Assembly (NCBI GenBank): GCA_023459335.1
Contig: JAEWUO010000038.1
Location: forward strand, 12,351 to 76,350
From: Bacillota bacterium
GTDB lineage: Bacteria; Bacillota; Clostridia; Christensenellales; CAG-138
DNA: 64,000 bases
Direction: 5' to 3'
Translations under genes and position numbers: made by a program
Notes under the pieces: generated by a model
Database searches by the model: none
What the model was told of the DNA's origin: nothing
The model's input: the letters and a program-made list of their open reading frames with translations, nothing else
In this document: positions 41,338-49,112 of the stretch, piece after piece
Numbering within the stretch: the stretch's first letter is position 1
Layout: every line of letters starts with the position of its first letter

Positions 41338-43128
41338 TCAGTTTCCGTTTTTCATGGCGCTCTTCAGTTCGCCCGCCTTCGTCTGACTGAACGCCCAGCC
41401 GCCGAAGTTTTCTTTCTCGTCCCAGTTGGCGTTCTGGATGTACCTCGCCGGGTAATTCCGCACGACGACGCCGAACAGCTCTGTCTGCACGCAGGCGCTG
41501 CTCGTGTCCCGGATCGAATCGCAGGTGATTTCGATCTGCTGGTCGCAGATCCCGCCAAGCAGGCTGGAAAGGAAAGGCGTTTTCGCAGTGGATACCGCGG
41601 TGAACCGCGCGGAGGAGTCGCTCTTGAGATGAAACTCCTGATCAAATTCCTTTGGATTCAGTGTCAGCTGATTGATCCAGTCCGTATCATAGAGCGGCTC
41701 GATTTCCTCCCAGCGGGGCGAGACGCAGACGCTGACGCCCACGGCGCAGATCAGCGGCTCGTCGAGCGTAAGTTTGCTTGAATCCACAGATAGCATCACG
41801 ACGATTTTCCCGGTTTTTACGTCGATCGTCTGGATTTCGTAACGGATGAACGACGGATCCGGTTCGATCCATTCCGCGCTCGGCTGTCCGTTTCCGTTTT
41901 CCTTGTATTTCAGCGTTTTCAGACCGACGGAAACCGCGTAGTTATTATCAGAAATTGAAATGTCAGCCGCGGGTGTGAAGAGCCCGTGTTTATCGAGAAT
42001 CGTGCCGCCCCGTTCGGAAGAATCGGTCAGCTCATAGGGGATCTTGCATTGGATCTCTACGTTGCTGTCCTTTTTCCCGCGCGCGTCGGTATAAAGGTTT
42101 ACGATTTGCATTTTTTTCAGGAGCTGCTGGTATTCCTCCGAAATCGGCACCGACGACGGGTACTCGACTTCCCCCGCTTCGTTCGTGACGCTGCGAACGA
42201 TATACTTCACCGGATAATTCGCGGCGTTGTAATCCTGATGCCCCATATGGAAGAGCAGGGAGATATCATCCTTTTCATATCGGGAAATACCGTACTCGGT
42301 CAGGAACAGTGCAAAGTATGGATTCGTTTTGTCCAGCTGCCCGCAGTTCTTAAGCCGCGTCATCGCTTTTTCCATTCCGGCAAGCACCGCCTGATCGTCT
42401 CCCATCATAAGGATGTACAGCGGATGCCGAAACATGCCGTTTGTATCCTTTTCGAGCACCATATAATTCTGAATGGTTCTGGGCCGCCCCGTATTGGTGT
42501 TTATCGGCAGATTTTCTATGGTGCCGTTAAATTCTCCTTCGATTCCGATGATGCCGATCGTAGAGTGCTCCGGCAGCAGGAAGCTTTTCTGAATTGCGCT
42601 CGCGGCCTGCAAACAACCGTCCGCGGTCGGAATCATCAGGTCGGTGATCAGAATCATGACCTGATTGGCGTTTGACCGGTACTGGGAGGACATCTTTTCG
42701 ATGACGCTGGAAATATCGTTGGGTTTGTCGCGAAAGAACGCCCCCTGCGTCGCGTTGTTAAAAAAAGCTTCGCCTTCTCCGGTTTGCTCCGCCGCACCCT
42801 TGAGCAAATCGCTTGCGCGAACGAATTCGCGGTTTCCGCCGACGGTAACTTCCATCAGAGCGGTCAGCACCGCGCTGTATGTGGTACAGTAGGAAGACAC
42901 GAATCCTTTCATACCCGAACCGTCGTCGATGACGACGCGATAATTCGTCTGACCCTCCGCCGCCGACGATTGATCCGTATACGGTTTGAGTAAATCCAAT
43001 CCGCTGAACAGCGCCTTCGTCGGCGTCATGATCCCGTACGGCTCTTTGGGGATCGGTTTTTTAAAACAGGCAATCATGGCAAAACAAGCCATGAGGCAGC
43101 AAAGCGCACATAGCATTCTTTTTTTCAT
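41338..43128 (-). CDS. vWA-like surface lipoprotein (operon gene 1)
   Basis: 596 residues. Lipoprotein signal with Cys at about 21 (lipobox-like MIAC). A von Willebrand A-like domain follows: strand YRVVIDDGSGMKGF (a MIDAS-type DxSxx variant), a later VMILITDLMIPT with the second Asp, and helices between. About residues 350-596 form a beta-rich region without a known family. It would be anchored on the outer face and could bind metal and a partner. First gene of the five-gene operon, so probably the signal-receiving or wall-facing part. A minus-strand promoter-like pair and an 18-base inverted repeat lie upstream. Confidence 0.75.
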   Translation of the reverse strand: MKKRMLCALCCLMACFAMIACFKKPIPKEPYGIMTPTKALFSGLDLLKPYTDQSSAAEGQTNYRVVIDDGSGMKGFVSSYCTTYSAVLTALMEVTVGGNREFVRASDLLKGAAEQTGEGEAFFNNATQGAFFRDKPNDISSVIEKMSSQYRSNANQVMILITDLMIPTADGCLQAASAIQKSFLLPEHSTIGIIGIEGEFNGTIENLPINTNTGRPRTIQNYMVLEKDTNGMFRHPLYILMMGDDQAVLAGMEKAMTRLKNCGQLDKTNPYFALFLTEYGISRYEKDDISLLFHMGHQDYNAANYPVKYIVRSVTNEAGEVEYPSSVPISEEYQQLLKKMQIVNLYTDARGKKDSNVEIQCKIPYELTDSSERGGTILDKHGLFTPAADISISDNNYAVSVGLKTLKYKENGNGQPSAEWIEPDPSFIRYEIQTIDVKTGKIVVMLSVDSSKLTLDEPLICAVGVSVCVSPRWEEIEPLYDTDWINQLTLNPKEFDQEFHLKSDSSARFTAVSTAKTPFLSSLLGGICDQQIEITCDSIRDTSSACVQTELFGVVVRNYPARYIQNANWDEKENFGGWAFSQTKAGELKSAMKNGN

Positions 43129-43172
43129 ACGAGTCTCCCATCACCGTTAAAATGCACCGCTAGGCGATAATT

Positions 43173-43190
43173 TTGCGCAGAGACGCGCAA
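43173..43190. promoter_or_regulatory. Inverted repeat upstream of the cytoskeletal operon
   Basis: TTGCGC and GCGCAA around a 6-base spacer, 45 bases before the operon's first ATG. Upstream on the minus strand, TTGTAC (43248-43243), 17 bases, TACCAT (43225-43220) is a weak promoter candidate, placing this repeat in the leader as a possible operator. Confidence 0.35.
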
Positions 43191-43478
43191 GATTGATATA
43201 TACAACCAAATTTTAAAAAATGGTATCATAATTTCATTACAGGTACAAGGCGTGCAAAAACGCGTTTTTTGTAGTATTTTTACGGATTTCGTATCGCTTG
43301 CCAATCGCATCGCGCGTACGGTTCAAAGGCACGATGCCAAGGGCCTCAAATCAGCAGTTCAACAAAAAACCGGACTCGCTGTCCCGGTTTTTGCCGCATT
43401 GTTTTATTTATGATGCGCTGAAACGCTCATCGATATGATCTCGAGAAAATCAACAACAGTTTGATACTTGCCGTGATG

Positions 43479-43507
43479 TTGAATCTTTTCGCTTCTACTG
43501 ATATAAT
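43479..43507 (+). promoter_or_regulatory. Promoter of the polytopic membrane protein gene
   Basis: TTGAAT (43479-43484), 17 bases, TATAAT (43502-43507). This places the transcript start near 43514 and rules out the longer in-frame start at 43461. Confidence 0.75.
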
Positions 43508-43595
43508 CACCTGCAGTGAATCTGTTTTTATCGTGCTCAACCGCGTGAGAAGCAGTTTGAATCCGGACGATTTTCGAAAGGCTGGCAATCGAAAC

Positions 43596-45077
43596 ATGGA
43601 TGAGGACGTAACGCAGCTTACCGCAAACCGCAATCCTGTCGGCAAGAAAACAAGAATCTTTTTGACACTGCTTCTTTTTTTACCGTGTCTTCTGATTCCA
43701 ACCGGACTGGACAACGATATTTGGTTCCTTCTCAACAGCGGGCGTTATGTGCTGCAGCATGGCATTCCGTATATCGAACCCTTTACACTGCACCAGAACA
43801 TGCAGTTCGTAATGCAGCAATGGCTGTCCGCCGTCGTTTTCTGGGGCGTGTTCGCCAAGCTCGGCGCCGCCGGGCTGATCGCGCTGGTGTCGGTTATGTT
43901 CGGCTGCACCGTCGCGGTTATATACCGCACGACGCGCCTGCTCTCGGACGGTAATTTCCTGACGTCCTTTCTCCTGACATTCCTGACCGTCTCCTTTCTC
44001 ACACCGTTTATGACGACGCGACCGATCATCTTCACGCTCTTCCTGCTTTCTTTGGAACTCTATTTGCTGGAACGGTTTATCGCGGCAGGCGGCTTCAAGT
44101 GGCTGATTCCGCTTCCGTTTCTTTCGGCGCTGCTGGTCAATCTGCATGCCGCCATGTGGCCGGTGCAGTTTGTCCTGTTTTTGCCGTATCTGATCGATTC
44201 GTTCCGGTTCAAATTCCGGATTATCGAAGGGCAGGGGTATCCGAAGAAAATTCTGCTTCCCGCGGTTGCAGCAATGATCGCGGCCGGGTTTGCAAATCCT
44301 TACGGCCTGGACGCGATGACTTACCTGTTGCGTTCCTATGGTTTTGCGGAAATCAATCTGGTCTTCGAAATGCAGCCCGCGAATATCAACAACCTGCTGG
44401 GCAAGGTCATCTTTGGTACGTTGCTTCTCATCATAGCAATTTACTTTTTTTATAAAAAAGGCAAGACGCGACTCAGATATGTTCTGCTGACGGTCGGCAC
44501 AGCGATACTTGCGTTGTCTTCCACGAGAAGTTTTGTTCTATTCGTCCTATGCAGTTTCTTCCCGCTTGCGTATTACCTTAAGGATCTGTCGATTCCGCAA
44601 AGCAAGGCGGTGGAAACGACGAAGGGCGCGCGCGCGCTGCGAGCCGTTCTGATTGTCCTGCTGGTCGGCATGCTGGGGTATATATTTGTCAGCAAGTATA
44701 TCGCGGCAGCAAAAACGGACGAACTGCCAAAATCCGCGCCGGCGGTCGATTATCTCGCCGCGAACGGGGATCAAGACAATATGCGGCTTTACACGGGGTA
44801 TGACGACGGCGGCTATGCGGAATTTATGGGATTCAAACCGTATATCGACCCAAGGGCCGAAGTCTTTGTCAAAAAAAACAATGGCGTCGACGATATTATG
44901 CGGGAGTATTACCGACTCCAAGATGGGGAAACATATTATAAGTATTTGTTGGATAAATACGATTTTACGCATCTGCTCGTAGGCAAATACGATATTCTGA
45001 ACACCTATCTGCCGTATGACGGCGATTACCGTATGATCTACAACGACGGGGAATATGCAATCTTTGTAAAACGATAA
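43596..45077 (+). CDS. Polytopic membrane protein, GT-C-like plan
   Basis: 493 residues from ATG 43596, the first in-frame ATG after the predicted transcription start (weak AAAGG upstream). About 10-12 helices. An early extracytoplasmic loop contains DNDIWFLLNSGRYVLQHGIPY, an acidic pair after helix 1 as in GT-C glycosyltransferases; LLVNLHAAMWP is also typical of this type. The C-terminal ~120 residues lie outside and include DPRAEVF and YDFTHLLVGKYDIL. Probably a lipid-linked sugar transferase or a related envelope protein; the family is uncertain. Confidence 0.65.
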   Translation: MDEDVTQLTANRNPVGKKTRIFLTLLLFLPCLLIPTGLDNDIWFLLNSGRYVLQHGIPYIEPFTLHQNMQFVMQQWLSAVVFWGVFAKLGAAGLIALVSVMFGCTVAVIYRTTRLLSDGNFLTSFLLTFLTVSFLTPFMTTRPIIFTLFLLSLELYLLERFIAAGGFKWLIPLPFLSALLVNLHAAMWPVQFVLFLPYLIDSFRFKFRIIEGQGYPKKILLPAVAAMIAAGFANPYGLDAMTYLLRSYGFAEINLVFEMQPANINNLLGKVIFGTLLLIIAIYFFYKKGKTRLRYVLLTVGTAILALSSTRSFVLFVLCSFFPLAYYLKDLSIPQSKAVETTKGARALRAVLIVLLVGMLGYIFVSKYIAAAKTDELPKSAPAVDYLAANGDQDNMRLYTGYDDGGYAEFMGFKPYIDPRAEVFVKKNNGVDDIMREYYRLQDGETYYKYLLDKYDFTHLLVGKYDILNTYLPYDGDYRMIYNDGEYAIFVKR

Positions 45078-45130
45078 TTACCGGCAACTTCCCATCCGCT
45101 GCGATCGCCGATCGGATTTGCGTGTGCGGA

Positions 45131-46255
45131 TCATTCAGAGATATCGATTGCCATATCGTTTGTTCCGTCCAGGTCGACGCGGCGCAGCAACGCATTAAAA
45201 TTCAGCCCCAATTGGGAATCAACCGTCACAATCTCCGCAGAAGTATAAAATATGGTTTGATCGAACAAAACAAATTCGAAAACGGGATCGCGAAGGATGG
45301 TTTCAACATCCCCGCCGTTGATCGGAACGCGGCAGAGCAGGCATTCATTGTTTAAAAAATAGATCCAGTTGCCAAGAACGTTGACAGGTTGAATAAAATA
45401 GCCTGGATCGCGCGGGAGCTCTAGAACTGTCTGATCCGCATGCGTTTGTACGTTCACACAATGTATATTGCATAATTCATTATCAGCATTCTGCCGCTCG
45501 ATAAAATAGACCCAATCGCCCTGCACGGCAAAAGAATTTATAGTATAGGAATCGTTTTGATAGATTACTTCGGCATCCCCTCCGTTCGATTTGCGAGTGA
45601 TTCTTCCGCTGTCAAACATGTAGGTGAATCCTGCGGCCGCGGTTGAATTTTTCTCAATAACAGCATCCTTCCCGGCATCTGTTTCTTCCAGGCGCATGTC
45701 TCCGCCCTGCATGTCTACGCTGTACGTCTGAAGTATTCCGTCATCTCCCGAGCTGTAGACCGTTACAATAAAATATATACGCCCGTTTTCAACTTTTTGA
45801 ACAGATATAGGCAATCCGTCTGAATATCCGGACTGCTCCGCCATGTTCTTTTTGAGGGTTTCCTGATCGACAACCACTTTTCGACCGCTTCCGTCCCGGT
45901 TGATTTCCCAAAGATTCAACGGCATCGGGTCTGTGAAGATATTTATGTTTGAATTCACATAATAGAGTTTATCGCCATACGGGATCAGCCGGATGATTTC
46001 GCAGGCAAAGTTACCGCTCCCGTCGCCGTCCGGAGCGTCGTTTCCCTCGATCGGCACGGGCCGTTGCTCCGCCTCAGGCGCGGTGCTGGCAGCCGGTTTC
46101 GCGGTCAGCTGCGGCAGGGGATCCGCCAAGGGAGAAACCAGTTCCATGACAACCGGCGCGGACGAATCCGCGGCGCTTTGTCCCGCGGCCGGACCGCAGC
46201 TAAAAAAAGCCGACGCGAGGAGCAGCAACGTCAGGAGCGATAGGATCTTTTTCAT
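45131..46255 (-). CDS. DUF5050-like beta-propeller lipoprotein
   Basis: 374 residues from ATG 46255 (GGAGG upstream). Lipoprotein signal with lipobox-like FFSC (Cys about 20). The rest repeats blades of the kind YGDKLYYVNSN, NGRIYFIVTVYSSGDDG, GDWVYFIERQNADNELC and GNWIYFLNNECLLCRVPINGG, as in DUF5050 six-bladed propellers. It is displayed outside. Its own promoter lies at 46295-46324. Function unknown. Confidence 0.8.
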   Translation of the reverse strand: MKKILSLLTLLLLASAFFSCGPAAGQSAADSSAPVVMELVSPLADPLPQLTAKPAASTAPEAEQRPVPIEGNDAPDGDGSGNFACEIIRLIPYGDKLYYVNSNINIFTDPMPLNLWEINRDGSGRKVVVDQETLKKNMAEQSGYSDGLPISVQKVENGRIYFIVTVYSSGDDGILQTYSVDMQGGDMRLEETDAGKDAVIEKNSTAAAGFTYMFDSGRITRKSNGGDAEVIYQNDSYTINSFAVQGDWVYFIERQNADNELCNIHCVNVQTHADQTVLELPRDPGYFIQPVNVLGNWIYFLNNECLLCRVPINGGDVETILRDPVFEFVLFDQTIFYTSAEIVTVDSQLGLNFNALLRRVDLDGTNDMAIDISE

Positions 46256-46294
46256 GGATTCCTCCAAAGAGTATAATCGAACGATATTATTCAT

Positions 46295-46324
46295 GTTATA
46301 CCATTTATTTTTGTGCAAAATCAA
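46295..46324 (-). promoter_or_regulatory. Promoter of the DUF5050-like gene
   Basis: On the minus strand TTGATT (46324-46319), 18 bases, TATAAC (46300-46295), 40 bases before the ATG. Confidence 0.5.
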
Positions 46325-46521
46325 TAGGCCGATCATATGCCGCCTGTACGGTGAGCGATCGCTGCGAATCGATTCATCCGCTGGAGATATACGCAAGTTT
46401 GAATCCTATCTCAGATGCCGTCGCTCCATTCATCGACGAAACCGATATTCCTATTACCCCTGGAATATGGTTTGCTTTACTGATCCCTCGAGAGTTACTA
46501 TCATTTCCGCTTTTTCCTGCG

Positions 46522-46547
46522 CCGGATCAAAGTTCCGGATCAAAGTT
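46522..46547. repeat. 13-bp direct repeat upstream of a small RNA
   Basis: CCGGATCAAAGTT occurs twice head to tail (46522-46534, 46535-46547), just before a TATAAT at 46559-46564. It may be a pair of regulator sites for the RNA that follows. Confidence 0.55.
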
Positions 46548-46595
46548 CATGATTTGTTTATAATCTCTTTTTGAAAAATCTGTTAAAATGCAAGT

Positions 46596-46710
46596 ACATA
46601 AAGGCTTGCATGGTATAAAACCTACCTGCCCAGGTATGTCCCAATCCCTAAAAGATTCATACCATGCAAATTAGAAAGGCACTCTTTCCCCCGACTGAGT
46701 GCCTTTCGCA
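46596..46710 (+). ncRNA. Candidate structured small RNA with terminator
   Basis: TTGCATGGTAT (46606-46616) pairs perfectly with ATACCATGCAA (46659-46669), enclosing about 42 bases with a small inner stem (ACCT with AGGT). A 10-bp terminator stem AAAGGCACTC/GAGTGCCTTT (46675-46706) follows, then a T-rich tail. A TAAAAT at 46584-46589 and a TATAAT at 46559-46564 are possible -10 boxes. No open frame covers it, and it does not match 6S, SRP or RNase P RNA as I know them. Confidence 0.5.
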
Positions 46711-46719
46711 TGTTTTAAG

Positions 46720-46738
46720 GGCGCCCCGCGAGGGGCGC
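46720..46738. terminator. Second hairpin, serving the FAD oxidoreductase gene
   Basis: GCGCCCC and GGGGCGC around GCGA, about 75 bases after the end of the minus-strand gene. The tail on the minus strand is moderately T-rich, and the RNA terminator beyond may assist. Confidence 0.5.
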
Positions 46739-46813
46739 TCTTACAGTTGCAAGCAGGGACCGTGCTTTCCCGCGAATGAAAACCGCGTCAGGAAGGCGGG
46801 CGATCCGTACCGT

Positions 46814-48214
46814 TTATTTGTTTTCTTTTGCGAGCCTGCGGCCCATGAGCACGCCCATGACGGAAGCCATCATGAGCCCGCGCGTCCAGCCGCTGGAGTC
46901 GCCCAGCGAGTAGAAGTTTACGATATTGGTCGTGAAGCTGTCGTCCATCTTCACGCGGTTAGAATAAAACTTCAGTTCCGGCGAATACAGCAGCGTTTCC
47001 GCAGCGGCGAACCCCGGCACGACCTGATCGACCGCCTGAATGAAGTTTATGATGTTCGTCATCGCGCGGTAAGGCATTGCCGCCGTGATGTCGCCCGCGA
47101 CCGCGTCCGGCAGCGTCGGCACCACGTTGGAAAACAGCAGTTCCCGCTGCCAGGTGCGCTTGCCGTCGAGGATGTCGCCGTAACGCTGCACGAGGATATG
47201 CCCCGCGCCCAGCATGTTGGTCAGCTCGCCGACCTTCTGCGCGTAGGCGATCGGCTGATCGAACGGCACGTTGAAGTTATGCGAGCAGAGGATAGCGAGG
47301 TTCGTGTTGTTGGATTTCTTTTCCTTATACGCGTGCCCGTTGACCACGGCGAGGTCGTTGTCGTAGTTCTCCTGACTCACGAATCCGCCGGGGTTCTGAC
47401 AGAAGGTCCGGACTTTATTCCGGAACGGCTGCGGATAGCCGATGAGCTTGCTTTCGTAGAGCACCTCGTTGACGGTCTCCATGACTTCGTTCCGCACCTC
47501 GACGCGCACGCCGATATCCACCGTCCCGGGCTGGTGCGCGATGCCGTGCTCCGCGCAGATGCTCTCGAGCCAGTCCGCGCCGCGGCGGCCGGTTGCGACG
47601 ACGACGCTTTTCGCCTGGATTTCAAATTCTTTTTTGCCGTCGCTGACGATCACGCCGCGGCAGACGTTGTTTTCAAGGATCAGGTTTTCGCAGGCGTGGC
47701 CGAAGAGCATCTCAACGCCGTTTTGCAGCAGGTATTGTTCGATGGCGAAATAGATATCCTGCGCCTTTTCGGTGCCGAGATGGCGGATGGGGCAGTCCAC
47801 GAGCTTGAGGCCCGCCCGGATCGCGCGGCGGCGGATCTCCTTGACTGCGTCGGCGTTGCTCACGCCTTCGACATGTTCGTCCGCGCCGAACTCCAGATAG
47901 ATCCCGTCCGTATAATCGATGGCGGACTGTGCGACATCCGGCCCGACCAGAGAGGGCAGATCGCCGCCGACCTCAAAGGAGAGGGAGAGCTTTCCGTCCG
48001 AAAATGCGCCCGCGCCGGAAAAGCCCGTCGTGATATGGCAGTATGGTTTGCAGTTGACGCATCGGCCGGTCACGGCCTTGGGGCAGCGGCGCTGTTCGAC
48101 CGCGAGACCCTTTTCCACGATGGTGATGCGCCGTTTCGAGCCGCGCTTGATCATTTCGAGCGCGGTGAAGATTCCCGACGGTCCTGCGCCGACAATCACA
48201 ACGTCTGTCTGCAT
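46814..48214 (-). CDS. FAD-dependent oxidoreductase
   Basis: 466 residues from ATG 48214, set by AGGAGG; the long upstream frame contains the promoter. N-terminal dinucleotide fold VIVGAGPSGIFTALEM (6-21) and a second family stretch with Cys pairs (CPKAVTGRCVNCKPYCH), then FSGAGAFSDGKLSLS. C-terminal end GDSSGWTRGLMMASVMGV closes the FAD site. It belongs to a group of uncharacterised flavoproteins widespread in Clostridia; the Cys-rich stretch could bind an Fe-S cluster or be redox-active. Cytoplasmic. Confidence 0.88.
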   Translation of the reverse strand: MQTDVVIVGAGPSGIFTALEMIKRGSKRRITIVEKGLAVEQRRCPKAVTGRCVNCKPYCHITTGFSGAGAFSDGKLSLSFEVGGDLPSLVGPDVAQSAIDYTDGIYLEFGADEHVEGVSNADAVKEIRRRAIRAGLKLVDCPIRHLGTEKAQDIYFAIEQYLLQNGVEMLFGHACENLILENNVCRGVIVSDGKKEFEIQAKSVVVATGRRGADWLESICAEHGIAHQPGTVDIGVRVEVRNEVMETVNEVLYESKLIGYPQPFRNKVRTFCQNPGGFVSQENYDNDLAVVNGHAYKEKKSNNTNLAILCSHNFNVPFDQPIAYAQKVGELTNMLGAGHILVQRYGDILDGKRTWQRELLFSNVVPTLPDAVAGDITAAMPYRAMTNIINFIQAVDQVVPGFAAAETLLYSPELKFYSNRVKMDDSFTTNIVNFYSLGDSSGWTRGLMMASVMGVLMGRRLAKENK

Positions 48215-48264
48215 AACGGTACCTCCTGCGTCGGCATATGATAACCTGCTGCCAACAAACTCTA

Positions 48265-48294
48265 ATTTTAAGCAGGAAAGCCTTGTTTTGTCAA
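48265..48294 (-). promoter_or_regulatory. Promoter of the FAD oxidoreductase gene
   Basis: On the minus strand consensus TTGACA (48294-48289), 18 bases, TAAAAT (48270-48265). The gene starts 51 bases downstream. Confidence 0.7.
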
Positions 48295-48330
48295 ATAAAA
48301 CCTGCTTGACACAATCGTAAAGGCGCGCTC

Positions 48331-48359
48331 TTTTCACCTGCGGAAATACATGGTATAAT
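48331..48359 (+). promoter_or_regulatory. Promoter of the sigma-like gene
   Basis: TTTTCA (48331-48336), 17 bases, TATAAT (48354-48359), 33 bases before the ATG. Confidence 0.5.
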
Positions 48360-48392
48360 AACCTATCTTTACCGGACAGGAGCGCCAGTCTT

Positions 48393-49028
48393 ATGCAGCT
48401 CGAAGAATTGGTCCGCCGTATCCGCAGCGGCGATAAAGAAGCCGTCAAGGAGCTCGTTTCCGCCTATGGCAATTCGGTTTACCAGCGCGCGTTTGACCGC
48501 ACGCACGATAAAGAGCTCGCGCGCGAAGCCGCGCGCCAGACGTTCGGCCAGTTTGTCGCCATCGTGCAGCAGCAGCCGGAGGACGACGGCTGGTCGCTTT
48601 GGTTCGGCGATTTAATCGAACGGAATATTTCGACCTACGCGCAGATCAGCACCGATATGCGCACCATCGAAAGCGAGCTGGATCAGGAAATCCCGGGTGC
48701 AGCGCCTGTCATTCGTCCGGCTCCCGCTTCGCTGCCGCAGAATTTCGAGCCGGAACCCGAGTTCGAATCCGAGCCAGACCGCAGGCAGCAGTCGCGCGAA
48801 CGCGGCAAAAAGGGCGGAGAAACCAGCATCCGGGAAGAAATCTTCGACGAACCATATCAAAAGAAGGAAAAGAAACGCTCCAGCCACGGGGCTTCGGTGA
48901 TATTGCTCATTCTGGTGAGTTTGCTGCTTCTGTGGGTAGTCGCCGGCATTGCGATGACGATGCGCTGGATCCCGGCTTACGATTTGGGTTATTCTTGGTT
49001 TAATCAGCACGTGTTCAAGCTCTTCTAG
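48393..49028 (+). CDS. Sigma-70 region-2-like protein fused to a membrane helix
   Basis: 211 residues. Residues about 1-60 (LVRRIRSGDKEAVKELVSAYGNSVYQRAFDRTHD, then AREAARQTFGQF) look like the region 2 helix set of ECF sigma factors. No region 4 follows. Instead there is an acidic and basic low-complexity linker (about 105-165), then one membrane helix (about 168-190: VILLILVSLLLLWVVAGIAM) and a short outside tail. The start ATG follows GGAGCG. A membrane-tethered region 2 without a -35-binding domain cannot be an ordinary sigma factor; it may act as a decoy, an anti-sigma-like protein, or after proteolysis. Single-gene unit. Confidence 0.65.
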   Translation: MQLEELVRRIRSGDKEAVKELVSAYGNSVYQRAFDRTHDKELAREAARQTFGQFVAIVQQQPEDDGWSLWFGDLIERNISTYAQISTDMRTIESELDQEIPGAAPVIRPAPASLPQNFEPEPEFESEPDRRQQSRERGKKGGETSIREEIFDEPYQKKEKKRSSHGASVILLILVSLLLLWVVAGIAMTMRWIPAYDLGYSWFNQHVFKLF

Positions 49029-49078
49029 TACGCCTGTTCGGATATCGCAGGAACAAGCAGAACCTGAAGTAAAAAATC

Positions 49079-49107
49079 AGCTCTCCCATGTAAGGGAGAG
49101 CTTTGTT
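49079..49107. terminator. Bidirectional intrinsic terminator
   Basis: AGCTCTCCC and GGGAGAGCT (49079-49102) around ATGTAA, with flanking A and T runs, between the sigma-like gene and the convergent pepT. Confidence 0.88.
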
Positions 49108-49112
49108 TTCGC

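Noticed and set aside
46664..48241. Plus-strand open frame of 525 codons
   Set aside because: It is the antisense shadow of the FAD oxidoreductase gene, which has clear motifs and a strong ribosome site.
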